5,648 nucleotides of DNA from Anaerolineales bacterium (lineage in GTDB: Bacteria; Chloroflexota; Anaerolineae; Promineifilales; Promineifilaceae). This document shows, piece by piece, positions 1 to 5,400 of the stretch (positions are counted from its first letter, which is position 1; the number at the start of each line of letters is the position of its first letter). The translations under genes and the position numbers were made by a program. The stretch spans positions 1-5,648 of the forward strand of contig JAGQGA010000185.1 of the NCBI GenBank assembly GCA_020432595.1, in the 5' to 3' direction. The notes beneath the pieces were generated by a model. The model saw only the letters and a list, made by a program, of their open reading frames with translations, was not told the DNA's origin and searched no databases.

Positions 1-634
1 TGATAAAGCCAGAGCCAGCCCCAGCGGCGTTAAGCTGCAGCCCAACTTCGGGGTCTACAAAGCTGCCCTGGGCCACAATTTGCACAATGGCGCTGCGGGC
101 ATCTTCCAGGCTGGTGACGGCACCGCTGGCGACAACGGGTTCGGTGGTGGGGGCAGCCGTTTCGCCATCGCTGCTATCGGTGGTGGTGCTGCTGCCCGCT
201 TCGCCAGCCAGCGGAGCCTGCACGCGGAAGTCGAGGGTGCGGTCGAGTTCGCCGTTGAGATAGAGGTCTACTTTGTAGCTTCCGGCCGGCCAGGCACCGT
301 CATTGGTCATGTCAAAGGACAAGGTGCCGTCGCTGGAGGTGAGTTCGACTTCATCCAACAGGTAGTTGGGGGCAGCGGCATCACCCACATCAACGGCCGT
401 CCAGACGGCTTTGACCTTGGTGTCGTCAGGGGCATTGGCTAAATCTACAATGGCATAAAAGGTGTCGGTGGGGTTGAAGACGGTGGTGGTTTGGCTACCG
501 GCATTGTCCTTTGCCAGCACCGCCTGTTTGATGTTGGCGGTACTAAAGCTGACCTCCTCGCCGCCGCAGGCTGCAAGCAGGGTGGTTAGCAGCAGCAAGT
601 AAATAGACCAAACTTTGAATGAACGTGAGAACAT
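1..634 (-). CDS. Lipoprotein with beta-sandwich-like domain and start of a trypsin-like (HtrA/S1C) protease, partial
   Basis: The frame is open from ATG at 634 to the left edge (211 codons, no stop), so the C-terminus is missing. Residues 1-23 form a lipoprotein signal: basic start, hydrophobic run, then lipobox LAAC with the lipidated Cys at 23. The mature protein should be anchored to the outer face of a membrane. Residues about 28-139 look like an all-beta domain, with WPAGSYKVDLYLNG at 115-128 ending in an FRV strand. Residues about 140-172 are an Ala/Ser/Thr/Glu-rich linker. From 174 the sequence (ARSAIVQIVAQGSF ... AGAGSGF) matches the opening of trypsin-like periplasmic proteases, where GSGF precedes the strand leading to the catalytic His. 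The catalytic triad lies outside the window, so the protease call is inference; a lipoprotein of unknown function is the alternative. The start is fixed by AGGAG at 646-642, 7 nt upstream; the ATG at 639 is in another frame that soon stops. Confidence 0.8.
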   Translation of the reverse strand, partial: MFSRSFKVWSIYLLLLTTLLAACGGEEVSFSTANIKQAVLAKDNAGSQTTTVFNPTDTFYAIVDLANAPDDTKVKAVWTAVDVGDAAAPNYLLDEVELTSSDGTLSFDMTNDGAWPAGSYKVDLYLNGELDRTLDFRVQAPLAGEAGSSTTTDSSDGETAAPTTEPVVASGAVTSLEDARSAIVQIVAQGSFVDPEVGLQLNAAGAGSGFI

Positions 635-641
635 TTCATCT

Positions 642-646
642 CTCCT
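642..646 (-). promoter_or_regulatory. Ribosome binding site of the lipoprotein gene
   Basis: AGGAG on the minus strand, 7 nt upstream of ATG 634. A second ATG lies 5 nt nearer (639-637) but reads a different frame that stops at 586. The spacing and the lipoprotein signal together select 634. Confidence 0.7.
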
Positions 647-729
647 TCTGTTAAAACCCAGTAATGTTTTATCATGCTAACGGGTTTTTCACATAAAACT
701 ATTAAGTAGCTTTCACCTGGGTCGTGTTG

Positions 730-759
730 TTGCTCACCCTCAGCCATAACAGTTAGAAT
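730..759 (+). promoter_or_regulatory. Candidate sigma-70-type promoter for the GNAT gene
   Basis: TTGCTC at 730-735 and TAGAAT at 754-759 are separated by 18 bp and resemble -35 and -10 boxes. The -10 box ends only 7 bp before ATG 767, and no Shine-Dalgarno sequence is visible. If used, this promoter would give a leaderless or nearly leaderless mRNA. The match is modest and the call is inference. Confidence 0.3.
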
Positions 760-766
760 TGCTGTC

Positions 767-1276
767 ATGGTTATTATTTGTGAAGAGGCTCTGACAGATA
801 TTGTAGCGATTCAGCAGGTAAATGAACAGGCTTTCGGCCGGCCGCAAGAGGCACAATTGGTGGCAGTTTTGCGGGCGGCGGGAAAAATCGCCCTGTCGCT
901 GGTGGCAAGGGTAGACGGCGTGGTGGTGGGTCATGCGCTGTTTTCGCCGGTGACAATTGAGGGTGAATGTGCAAAAGAAACGGCCGTTGCACTTGGCCCG
1001 ATTGCGGTTGACCCGGCGTGGCAAGGGCAGGGCATTGGCGGGCAACTTATCCGCGAGGGGTTGGTGCGCTGCCGTGAGCAGGGGTTTACGGCAATGATTG
1101 TGCTGGGGCACCCGACATATTATCCGCGCTTTGGTTTTGTTCCGGCCAGCCGCTTTGGGCTACGCAGTGAGTACCGGGTGCGGGATGAGGTGTTTATGGC
1201 GCAGCCGCTGCAGCCGGGGGCATTGGCGGGTTGTTCGGGGCTGGTGAAGTATGACCCGGCGTTTGGAGGTGTGTGA
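767..1276 (+). CDS. GNAT family N-acetyltransferase, YhbS-like
   Basis: A 169-residue protein, the normal length for a single-domain YhbS-type acetyltransferase. GNAT enzymes move the acetyl group of acetyl-CoA to an amine; the acceptor cannot be read from this sequence. Motif A is clear: LGPIAVDP at 77-84 leads into QGQGIG at 86-91, the pyrophosphate-binding loop for CoA. LGHPTYYPRFGF at 113-124 is the YhbS-type signature near the C-terminal strands. There is no signal peptide or membrane segment, so it is cytosolic. The start at 767 is the first ATG of the frame and gives a normal GNAT N-terminus, but there is no Shine-Dalgarno sequence. The stop overlaps the start of the DUF3052 gene by 1 bp (TGATG), so the two are probably co-transcribed. 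The family is certain; the substrate is unknown. Confidence 0.93.
   Translation: MVIICEEALTDIVAIQQVNEQAFGRPQEAQLVAVLRAAGKIALSLVARVDGVVVGHALFSPVTIEGECAKETAVALGPIAVDPAWQGQGIGGQLIREGLVRCREQGFTAMIVLGHPTYYPRFGFVPASRFGLRSEYRVRDEVFMAQPLQPGALAGCSGLVKYDPAFGGV
1265..1270 (+). promoter_or_regulatory. Ribosome binding site of the DUF3052 gene
   Basis: GGAGGT lies inside the last codons of the GNAT gene, 5 nt before ATG 1276. It favours ATG 1276 over the in-frame GTG at 1273, which would be only 2 nt away. The arrangement suits translational coupling. Confidence 0.75.
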
Positions 1277-1680
1277 TGGCTGGTTATTCGTCGCGTCCGC
1301 TGTGGCAGAAGCTGGGGTTGAAGGCGGGACAAACGGCCGTTTGTCTCAACTCCCCACCCGATTACCGCCAAATGCTGGGGGAACTGCCGCCGCGCATCAC
1401 CTTCAGCGACACGCTACCCCCTGTGGCCGATTTTATTCACCTGTTTACCGTGTCGCTGGTTGAGTTGGAAGCCGTGCTGCCCCAGCTAAAAGCGACCTTG
1501 GCAAAAGACGGGATGCTCTGGATTTCCTGGCCGAAAAAAGCAGCCAAAATCGCCACCGATCTGGACGGTAACGTGGTGCGGGAGCTGGGGCTGACGGCGG
1601 GGCTGGTGGATGTGAAGGTGGCGGCGGTTGATGAGGTATGGTCGGGGCTGAAGTTTGTGTATCGGGTGCTGGATCGCTAG
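1276..1680 (+). CDS. DUF3052 domain-containing protein
   Basis: A 134-residue soluble protein of the DUF3052 family, which has no established function to my knowledge. Family hallmarks are all present in order: the N-terminal MAGYSSRPLWQKLGLK, a strand and turn with NSPPDY at 25-30, ADFIHLF at 51-57, and the highly conserved DGMLWISWPKK at 78-88. After these come ATDL at 93-96, GLVDVKV at 109-115 and WSGLKFVYR at 122-130. The protein is essentially the DUF3052 domain alone. It has no signal peptide, membrane segment or obvious catalytic triad. It follows the GNAT gene with a TGATG overlap, which suggests joint expression, but the pairing alone does not reveal a function. An 18-bp perfect palindrome lies inside the gene at 1328-1345. 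Downstream is the nested inverted repeat shared with the converging glycosyltransferase gene. Confidence 0.9.
   Translation: MAGYSSRPLWQKLGLKAGQTAVCLNSPPDYRQMLGELPPRITFSDTLPPVADFIHLFTVSLVELEAVLPQLKATLAKDGMLWISWPKKAAKIATDLDGNVVRELGLTAGLVDVKVAAVDEVWSGLKFVYRVLDR
1328..1345. repeat. Perfect 18-bp palindrome built on ACGGCCGT
   Basis: GACAAACGGCCGTTTGTC reads the same on both strands. It is the longest example of the palindromic word ACGGCCGT, which also occurs at 393-400, 980-987, 2234-2241, 2701-2708 and 5200-5207. The copy at 5200 shares the left flank GACAA. All six lie in coding sequence. In this gene it encodes part of GQTAVC. Confidence 0.85.
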
Positions 1681-1686
1681 GAATAA

Positions 1687-1880
1687 GAGACTGGGAGATT
1701 GAGAGACTCATTAGGTTCTGTCGACATTTCAGAATTTGAACTGCAAAGTACGCAGAGGGCGCAGAGAAAGGAAAGAAAACAAGCTAAATCTCTGCGATCT
1801 TTGCGCCCTCTGCGGTGAAATCTGCTTCTTTTACCAAATGTCAACAGAACCTAGTCTCGCAGTCTTTCAATCTCTTAATC
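1687..1880. repeat. Nested inverted repeat filling the convergent intergenic gap
   Basis: The whole gap between two converging genes has mirrored layers. The outer arms have a 7-bp period (from 1687 on the left, 1853-1880 on the right); within them AGATTGAGAGACT (1696-1708) matches the reverse complement of 1861-1873 at 12 of 13 positions. The next layer is TAGGTTCTGTCGACATTT (1712-1729), matching 1836-1853 inverted at 17 of 18. The inner arms have a 9-bp period, 1743-1769 and 1791-1817; CGCAGAGGGCGCAGAGA (1751-1767) matches 1798-1814 inverted at 16 of 17. As RNA, either strand could fold into a long stem, so it may serve as a bidirectional terminator or mRNA-end structure. No protein is encoded. 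Confidence 0.8.
1714..1851. mobile_element. Possible MITE-like element with 16-bp inverted ends flanked by TA
   Basis: The 138-bp segment starts GGTTCTGTCGACATTT and ends with the same sequence inverted, one mismatch apart. TA sits directly outside each end (1712-1713 and 1852-1853). TA duplication is typical of IS630/Tc1-mariner-type transposition, which would make this a non-autonomous relic. Because TA is itself palindromic, it could equally be part of the inverted repeat. No transposase is encoded, so the mobile origin is inference. Confidence 0.35.
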
Positions 1881-2846
1881 TCAACGCAGTTTCTCCTGCT
1901 GCACCGCATCCGCTTCCAGCTTTTTCAGCCGGTAAAGCATCTCCTGCGTTAGCTGGCGGTGCTTGCTGCTAATGTCGGCCTGGATGCCAAAGAGCAGCAC
2001 CAGCGTGCCAACCACCAGCAGCCCGGTGCCGATGATGATGGATTGGATGTGGCCGGCCGGGTTTAAATTGCTGAAGTAAAAGTAGAGGAAGCGCAGCCAG
2101 GTGCCCAGCCCGGTAAGCAGGAAGGGGAGCGACAAATAGCTAAAGGTTCGTAGCGGTTCGTAGAAAGCATAAAGGCGCAGGATGGTACCGGCTTGGGCTT
2201 TGACAAAGTGCCACATGTGGCGCTGAAGGCGCGACGGCCGTTTTGGGGGGTTGGTTTCAATGGGGACGCTGGTCACAATCAGCCCTAGCTTGCCCGCCTG
2301 GATGATGGTTTCCAAGGTGTAGCTGAAACGGGTGAGGATGTTGAGCCGCAATGCCGCCTCGCGGGAGTAGGCGCGGAAACCGCTGGTGCTGTCGGGCACG
2401 TTGGTGCCGCTAACGCTGCGGACAGTCCAACTGCCAAACTGCTGTAGCCACCGTTTAACAGGGGAGAAATGTTCAATTTGGTGTACCTGCCGGTCGCCGA
2501 TCACAATGTCGGCTTCGTGGCACAGGATGGGAGCGAGCAGGGCGGGGATGGCATGACCGGGGTATTGGTTGTCGGCATCGGTGTGGACGATGAGGTCGGC
2601 ACCAAGCCGGAGGCAGGTGTCGAGGCCGGTTTGAAAGGCGCGAGCCAGCCCCAAGTTTTTGGGGTGGCGGATGATGTGGGTGACGTGGTGGTGGCGAGAA
2701 ACGGCCGTTGTGCCATCGGTACTCCCATCGTCAATCACCAGCGTCTCAATCACATCAATCCCCGGAATGTGCGTCGGCAAATCGGCCAGCGTTTCCGGCA
2801 GCGTTTCCGCTTCGTTGTAACAAGGAATCTGAATAATTAATTTCAC
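1881..2846 (-). CDS. Glycosyltransferase family 2, polyprenyl-phosphate sugar synthase-like, with two C-terminal membrane helices
   Basis: A 321-residue protein with an N-terminal GT-A domain. IPCYNEAETL at 7-16 opens the nucleotide-binding fold, DDGSTDGT at 39-46 binds the sugar nucleotide, and DAD at 90-92 is the metal-binding DxD motif. TSGFRAYSREA at 154-164 is the acceptor-side motif seen in DPM1-like and GtrB-like enzymes. Two hydrophobic spans, about 236-258 and 266-288, should anchor it in the inner membrane with a charged cytosolic tail (289-321). Family members of this layout usually move a sugar from a nucleotide to polyprenyl phosphate; the donor here is not predictable. The start is GTG 2846, overlapping the stop of the upstream alkyltransferase-like gene as GTGA, so translation is probably coupled. 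The stop at 1881-1883 abuts the nested inverted repeat. Confidence 0.92.
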   Translation of the reverse strand: MKLIIQIPCYNEAETLPETLADLPTHIPGIDVIETLVIDDGSTDGTTAVSRHHHVTHIIRHPKNLGLARAFQTGLDTCLRLGADLIVHTDADNQYPGHAIPALLAPILCHEADIVIGDRQVHQIEHFSPVKRWLQQFGSWTVRSVSGTNVPDSTSGFRAYSREAALRLNILTRFSYTLETIIQAGKLGLIVTSVPIETNPPKRPSRLQRHMWHFVKAQAGTILRLYAFYEPLRTFSYLSLPFLLTGLGTWLRFLYFYFSNLNPAGHIQSIIIGTGLLVVGTLVLLFGIQADISSKHRQLTQEMLYRLKKLEADAVQQEKLR

Positions 2847-3208
2847 TGTTTACCGCTCAAAATATCATCAATTTCTACCCAATGTAGCCCTTCCCACAAA
2901 AATTGGGCTAGGTCAATTTTGAGAGCGTCAGAAACGGCAACCCCTTCGGCGCGGAGAAGCTCGGCCTGGTGGTTGGGGGTGTTGTCGCGGCTGACAATGC
3001 TGATGCGTCCCTGGCTGTTGATGACGCGCTGCCAAGGCACATCTCGCTGCGATGGCTCAACATCCTTAAGCGCACTGAGAGCATAGCCAACGGCGCGGGC
3101 GGCACGGGGGCGCCCCAACATTTGCGCTACGCGGCCATAGCTAGTGACTTTCCCCGGCGGAATGCGCCGCACCACGGCATAGACCTGTTCATAAAAATTT
3201 GCAGCCAT
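2843..3208 (-). CDS. Alkyltransferase-like protein (MGMT family, active-site Cys replaced by Trp)
   Basis: A 121-residue protein covering only the C-terminal DNA-binding domain of the O6-alkylguanine-DNA alkyltransferase family. IPPGKVTSYGRVAQMLG at 16-32 is the helix-turn-helix region, and ARAVGYAL at 37-44 carries the Arg that fills the space of the flipped base. The methyl-accepting PCHR motif is replaced by PWQR at 58-61, so the protein cannot accept an alkyl group. Known alkyltransferase-like proteins with Trp here bind O6-alkylguanine and hand the lesion to nucleotide excision repair. This gene should act the same way in the cytosol. No good Shine-Dalgarno sequence precedes ATG 3208. 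The gene lies 161 bp downstream of the sugar permease genes and overlaps the glycosyltransferase gene by 4 bp. Confidence 0.93.
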   Translation of the reverse strand: MAANFYEQVYAVVRRIPPGKVTSYGRVAQMLGRPRAARAVGYALSALKDVEPSQRDVPWQRVINSQGRISIVSRDNTPNHQAELLRAEGVAVSDALKIDLAQFLWEGLHWVEIDDILSGKQ

Positions 3209-3215
3209 GCGGCTG
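3202..3215 (-). promoter_or_regulatory. Small hairpin at the start codon of the alkyltransferase-like gene
   Basis: In the mRNA, CAGCC pairs with GGCTG around the 4-nt loop GCAT, and the ATG start falls at the loop and stem edge. With no Shine-Dalgarno sequence upstream, it could dampen initiation. The stem is only 5 bp and may be chance. Confidence 0.25.
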
Positions 3216-3270
3216 TTTTAACATGGTTGGCTTGTTTTGGCGAGTTGCCTCGCAGAGAAATTAAAATAGG

Positions 3271-3360
3271 ACGCGGACAAACACGGACGAACGCGGATTT
3301 AGCTTGATTTTAGCCCCAAAGGGCAACAAGTTATCGTCCGTAGTCGGTTGTCCGTCGTCC
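3271..3360. repeat. Short-period repeats with imperfect inverted arms, between MalG-type and alkyltransferase-like genes
   Basis: The gap 3209-3369 has no gene. It holds three 10-bp units (3271-3300, consensus AC[GA]CGGA then variable) and, on the other side, 7-bp units of GTC[CG]G at 3336-3360. The arms pair: CGGACAA at 3274-3280 with TTGTCCG at 3348-3354, and CGGACGA at 3284-3290 with TCGTCCG at 3334-3340. A further small stem, GCCC at 3313-3316 with GGGC at 3321-3324, sits in the centre. Lying just after the permease stop, the structure could end the transporter mRNA or protect its 3' end. That role is inference. Confidence 0.65.
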
Positions 3361-3369
3361 CCTTTGACT

Positions 3370-4425
3370 TTACTTCATCCCCGTTGTGGCAATGCCCGTC
3401 GTGATGGATTTTTGCAAAAAGGCGAAAACAACCGTAATGGGCAGCAGCGTCAACACCGTCATTGCCAGCACATAATGCCACTGCACGTTTAGTTCACCCT
3501 GAAACGAGTTTAGACCGACTTGCAGGGTAAAAACCTCGCTCCGTGTTAGGACAATCAGCGGCCAGAGGAAATCATTCCAGCGCCACATCACCGAAAAGAT
3601 GGTTAGCACCGCCAACGCCGGCCGTGCCAATGGCAATACCACCTGCCAATAAATCCGCCACTCGCCCGCTCCATCAATCCGCGCTGCTTCCAACAGTTCG
3701 TCGGGAATGGTGAGCATGTATTGGCGCAGGAGAAAAACGCCCGTGGGCGTGGCCGCACCGGGAATAATCACCCCCCACAAGCTGTTGTTCCAGCCAATGG
3801 TGGTAATGACCAAAAAGACAGGCACAAGCACCACCGAAATGGGGATGAGCAGGGTGCTGATGATGATGACAAAGATGCTGTTTTTGCCGCGAAAGTTGTA
3901 TTTGCTCAGAGCAAACGCGGCCATGCTGTTGATGAGCAGGGTGAGCAGCGTGGCCGTGATGGTGACAAAAACGCTGTTCCGCAGGTAGACCAGGAAGTTG
4001 AAGCGTTGTAGCGGTTCAGTGTAGTTGTTCCAGGCAAACTGCACCGATTCCACCGGCTCACGCTCATCAATCGGCACTTTGATGATGTCGCCTTCAGGGT
4101 TGTTCGGGTCAATCAGTTGGGCTTCCAAGCCAATGCGCCGGATTTGGGCCAGAGTTTGGCGGCTGCCGTCGGGCAGGGTGACGTTGAACAAGGGGAGCGG
4201 CTCGTCATACCCTTCGACGGTGATGGTTTCTTGGGAGACGGGAAAGAAGGATGGCGGAAACTCAATCAGTCCGGCGGGGGTTTTGAAGGAGGACATGACA
4301 AGCCAAAGGACGGGGCCGAACATGAGCAATGTGCCAAAGAAGAGATAGAGGTAGGTAACGAGGTCGCTCCAGCCAAATTGACCGGGTTTACTGGTGCGGG
4401 TGATGAATTCGTGTAATTTTGTCAT
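3370..4425 (-). CDS. Carbohydrate ABC transporter permease, MalG type, with a long extracytoplasmic insertion
   Basis: A 351-residue inner-membrane subunit of a sugar importer. TM1 is at about 24-46; five more helices lie in the binding-protein-dependent transport domain from about 145 to 340. The cytoplasmic EAA loop, which contacts the ATPase, is EAARIDGAGEW at 246-256 followed by LPLARPAL at 264-271. Typical MalG-type proteins are nearer 280 residues. The extra length is a hydrophilic segment at about 64-130, between TM1 and the NNYTEPL motif, on the outer face where binding protein docks. I chose ATG 4425 rather than the upstream ATG 4461: AGGAG at 4437-4433 sits 7 nt before 4425, whereas 4461 lies inside the upstream gene and adds 12 non-family residues. 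The gap to the MalF-type stop is 10 nt, consistent with one operon. The sugar is unknown. Confidence 0.93.
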   Translation of the reverse strand: MTKLHEFITRTSKPGQFGWSDLVTYLYLFFGTLLMFGPVLWLVMSSFKTPAGLIEFPPSFFPVSQETITVEGYDEPLPLFNVTLPDGSRQTLAQIRRIGLEAQLIDPNNPEGDIIKVPIDEREPVESVQFAWNNYTEPLQRFNFLVYLRNSVFVTITATLLTLLINSMAAFALSKYNFRGKNSIFVIIISTLLIPISVVLVPVFLVITTIGWNNSLWGVIIPGAATPTGVFLLRQYMLTIPDELLEAARIDGAGEWRIYWQVVLPLARPALAVLTIFSVMWRWNDFLWPLIVLTRSEVFTLQVGLNSFQGELNVQWHYVLAMTVLTLLPITVVFAFLQKSITTGIATTGMK

Positions 4426-4432
4426 CTTTGTG

Positions 4433-4437
4433 CTCCT
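4433..4437 (-). promoter_or_regulatory. Ribosome binding site deciding the MalG-type start
   Basis: AGGAG overlaps the TAG stop codon (4438-4436) of the MalF-type gene and lies 7 nt before ATG 4425. It supports that start over the in-frame ATG 4461 and suggests reinitiation by ribosomes finishing the upstream gene. Confidence 0.75.
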
Positions 4438-5380
4438 AAGCTGCCTCAGTCTGTTGTCCAATACGCAATTGAATTAAGGTGAAGACCAACAAAACCAGCC
4501 CCATAACAACGGCTGCGGCGGCTGATAGCCCAAATATTTGCACCTGATTGGAAAAACCGGTGGCGTAGATGTATTGCACCAAATAGAGGGTAGCGGTGCC
4601 AGGACCACCGTTGGTGAGTACAAAAACAGCATCAAAGATTTGCACGGCGCGGATGAGTGAGAGTACCAGCACGACGAACAGAGTGGGCATGAGCATGGGG
4701 AGGGTGATGTAGCGGAAGGCTTGCCACAGGCTTGTGCCGTCCAGTGACCCCGCTTCATACAGATCGGCGGGGATGGATTGCAGACCCGCCAGAAGGATGA
4801 GGGTGTAGAAGCCCATATAGGCCCAAATGCTAATGAAGATAGTCCAGAATTTGGCCCAGGCGGGAATGAGCAGCCATTGGATTGGCTCAAGCCCCATGCC
4901 GAGCATGAGGCCGTTGAGTACGCCTTCGCGCTGGAGAATCCATTTCCAGATGAGGGCGACGACGACGGGGGAGAGGAGGACGGGATAAAAAAAGACGCTG
5001 CGGAAGAAGCCGCGAGCGCGTATTTTGGCGTTGAGGACGAGAGCGGTGATGAGGGAGATGAGAACCATGCCGCCGACCTGGAAGAAGACGAAGACGGATG
5101 TGTTAAAGACGGCTCGCCAAAATCGGTCTTCACGGCAGGTATTGGGGTCGAAGAAGTTGCGGCAGTCGAACAGGGTGGCAAAGTTGTCTAGCCCGACAAA
5201 CGGCCGTTCCTGTGGAAACAAATTCGTCCCCCCCGTCATCGAGTAATAAAAATTTAGCAGCATCGGAAAAAGCACAAAAACGCCAAATATCAACAAATTT
5301 GGTAGTAGAAAAAAATACGCCATATTGTTGACACCAATCCAACGCTGCAGCCGATCCAAAATTGGGTCAAGAATTGCCAT
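4436..5380 (-). CDS. Carbohydrate ABC transporter permease, MalF type
   Basis: A 314-residue inner-membrane permease that pairs with the MalG-type subunit to form the sugar channel. TM1 is at about 21-45, and about five further helices lie between 92 and 307. The EAA loop reads YEAGSLDGTSLWQAF at 208-222, then ITLPMLMPTL at 225-234. TNGGPGTAT at 256-264 is the strongly conserved MalF-type segment. The outer loop between TM1 and TM2 carries FVGLDNFATLF at 61-71 and then a short insertion with two cysteines, C73 and C82, that could form a disulfide. ATG 5380 is supported by AGGAGG at 5393-5388, 7 nt upstream. The gene follows the binding-protein gene after 100 bp containing a strong stem-loop. 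No ATP-binding subunit gene is in the window. Confidence 0.94.
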   Translation of the reverse strand: MAILDPILDRLQRWIGVNNMAYFFLLPNLLIFGVFVLFPMLLNFYYSMTGGTNLFPQERPFVGLDNFATLFDCRNFFDPNTCREDRFWRAVFNTSVFVFFQVGGMVLISLITALVLNAKIRARGFFRSVFFYPVLLSPVVVALIWKWILQREGVLNGLMLGMGLEPIQWLLIPAWAKFWTIFISIWAYMGFYTLILLAGLQSIPADLYEAGSLDGTSLWQAFRYITLPMLMPTLFVVLVLSLIRAVQIFDAVFVLTNGGPGTATLYLVQYIYATGFSNQVQIFGLSAAAAVVMGLVLLVFTLIQLRIGQQTEAA

Positions 5381-5400
5381 CTCCCATCCTCCTTTTGTAG

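Larger units (their letters stand above)
635..766. other. Divergent intergenic region between the lipoprotein and GNAT genes
   Basis: These 132 bp separate two divergently transcribed genes and should hold both promoters. The stretch is AT-richer than the flanking genes. It contains a possible 7-bp stem, AAAACCC at 653-659 with GGGTTTT at 682-688 (22-nt loop), which would lie in the 5' leader of the lipoprotein mRNA. I could not assign a convincing minus-strand promoter. Unlike the other three gaps, it has no short-period repeat array. Confidence 0.5.

Noticed and set aside
80..442. Plus-strand open frame of 120 codons
   Set aside because: It lies antisense to the lipoprotein gene, is Gly/Ala-rich without recognisable motifs, and has no ribosome binding site. 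The minus-strand frame has a lipobox and domain structure.
653..688. Riboswitch or attenuator in the lipoprotein leader
   Set aside because: There is only one 7-bp stem with a 22-nt loop and no conserved riboswitch core that I can recognise; mentioned only as a possible stem.
586..768. Minus-strand 60-codon frame covering the divergent gap
   Set aside because: It overlaps the real lipoprotein start in another frame, ends in a Cys-rich tail produced by reading the signal peptide out of frame, and would cover the promoter region.
740..1111. Minus-strand 123-codon frame
   Set aside because: It is antisense to the clear GNAT gene; the composition (His, Cys, Arg-rich) is typical of a shadow frame.
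2469..2840. Plus-strand 123-codon frame
   Set aside because: It is antisense to the catalytic domain of the glycosyltransferase, which has intact DDGS and DxD motifs.
3313..3324. Intrinsic terminator for the transporter operon
   Set aside because: The GCCC/GGGC stem is only 4 bp and is not followed by a run of T on the minus strand. The larger inverted arms around it are reported instead.
4426..4461. Upstream ATG 4461 as start of the MalG-type gene
   Set aside because: It would overlap the MalF-type gene by 26 bp and add residues not typical of the family; ATG 4425 has a well-placed AGGAG.
4474..5181. Minus-strand 235-codon frame
   Set aside because: It is the out-of-frame reading of the MalF-type gene; it is Ser/Pro-rich and has no motif, while the permease frame has EAA loop and membrane helices.
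4778..5191. Plus-strand acidic 137-codon frame
   Set aside because: Its acidic composition comes from reading the complement of hydrophobic permease codons; no ribosome binding site or known motif.
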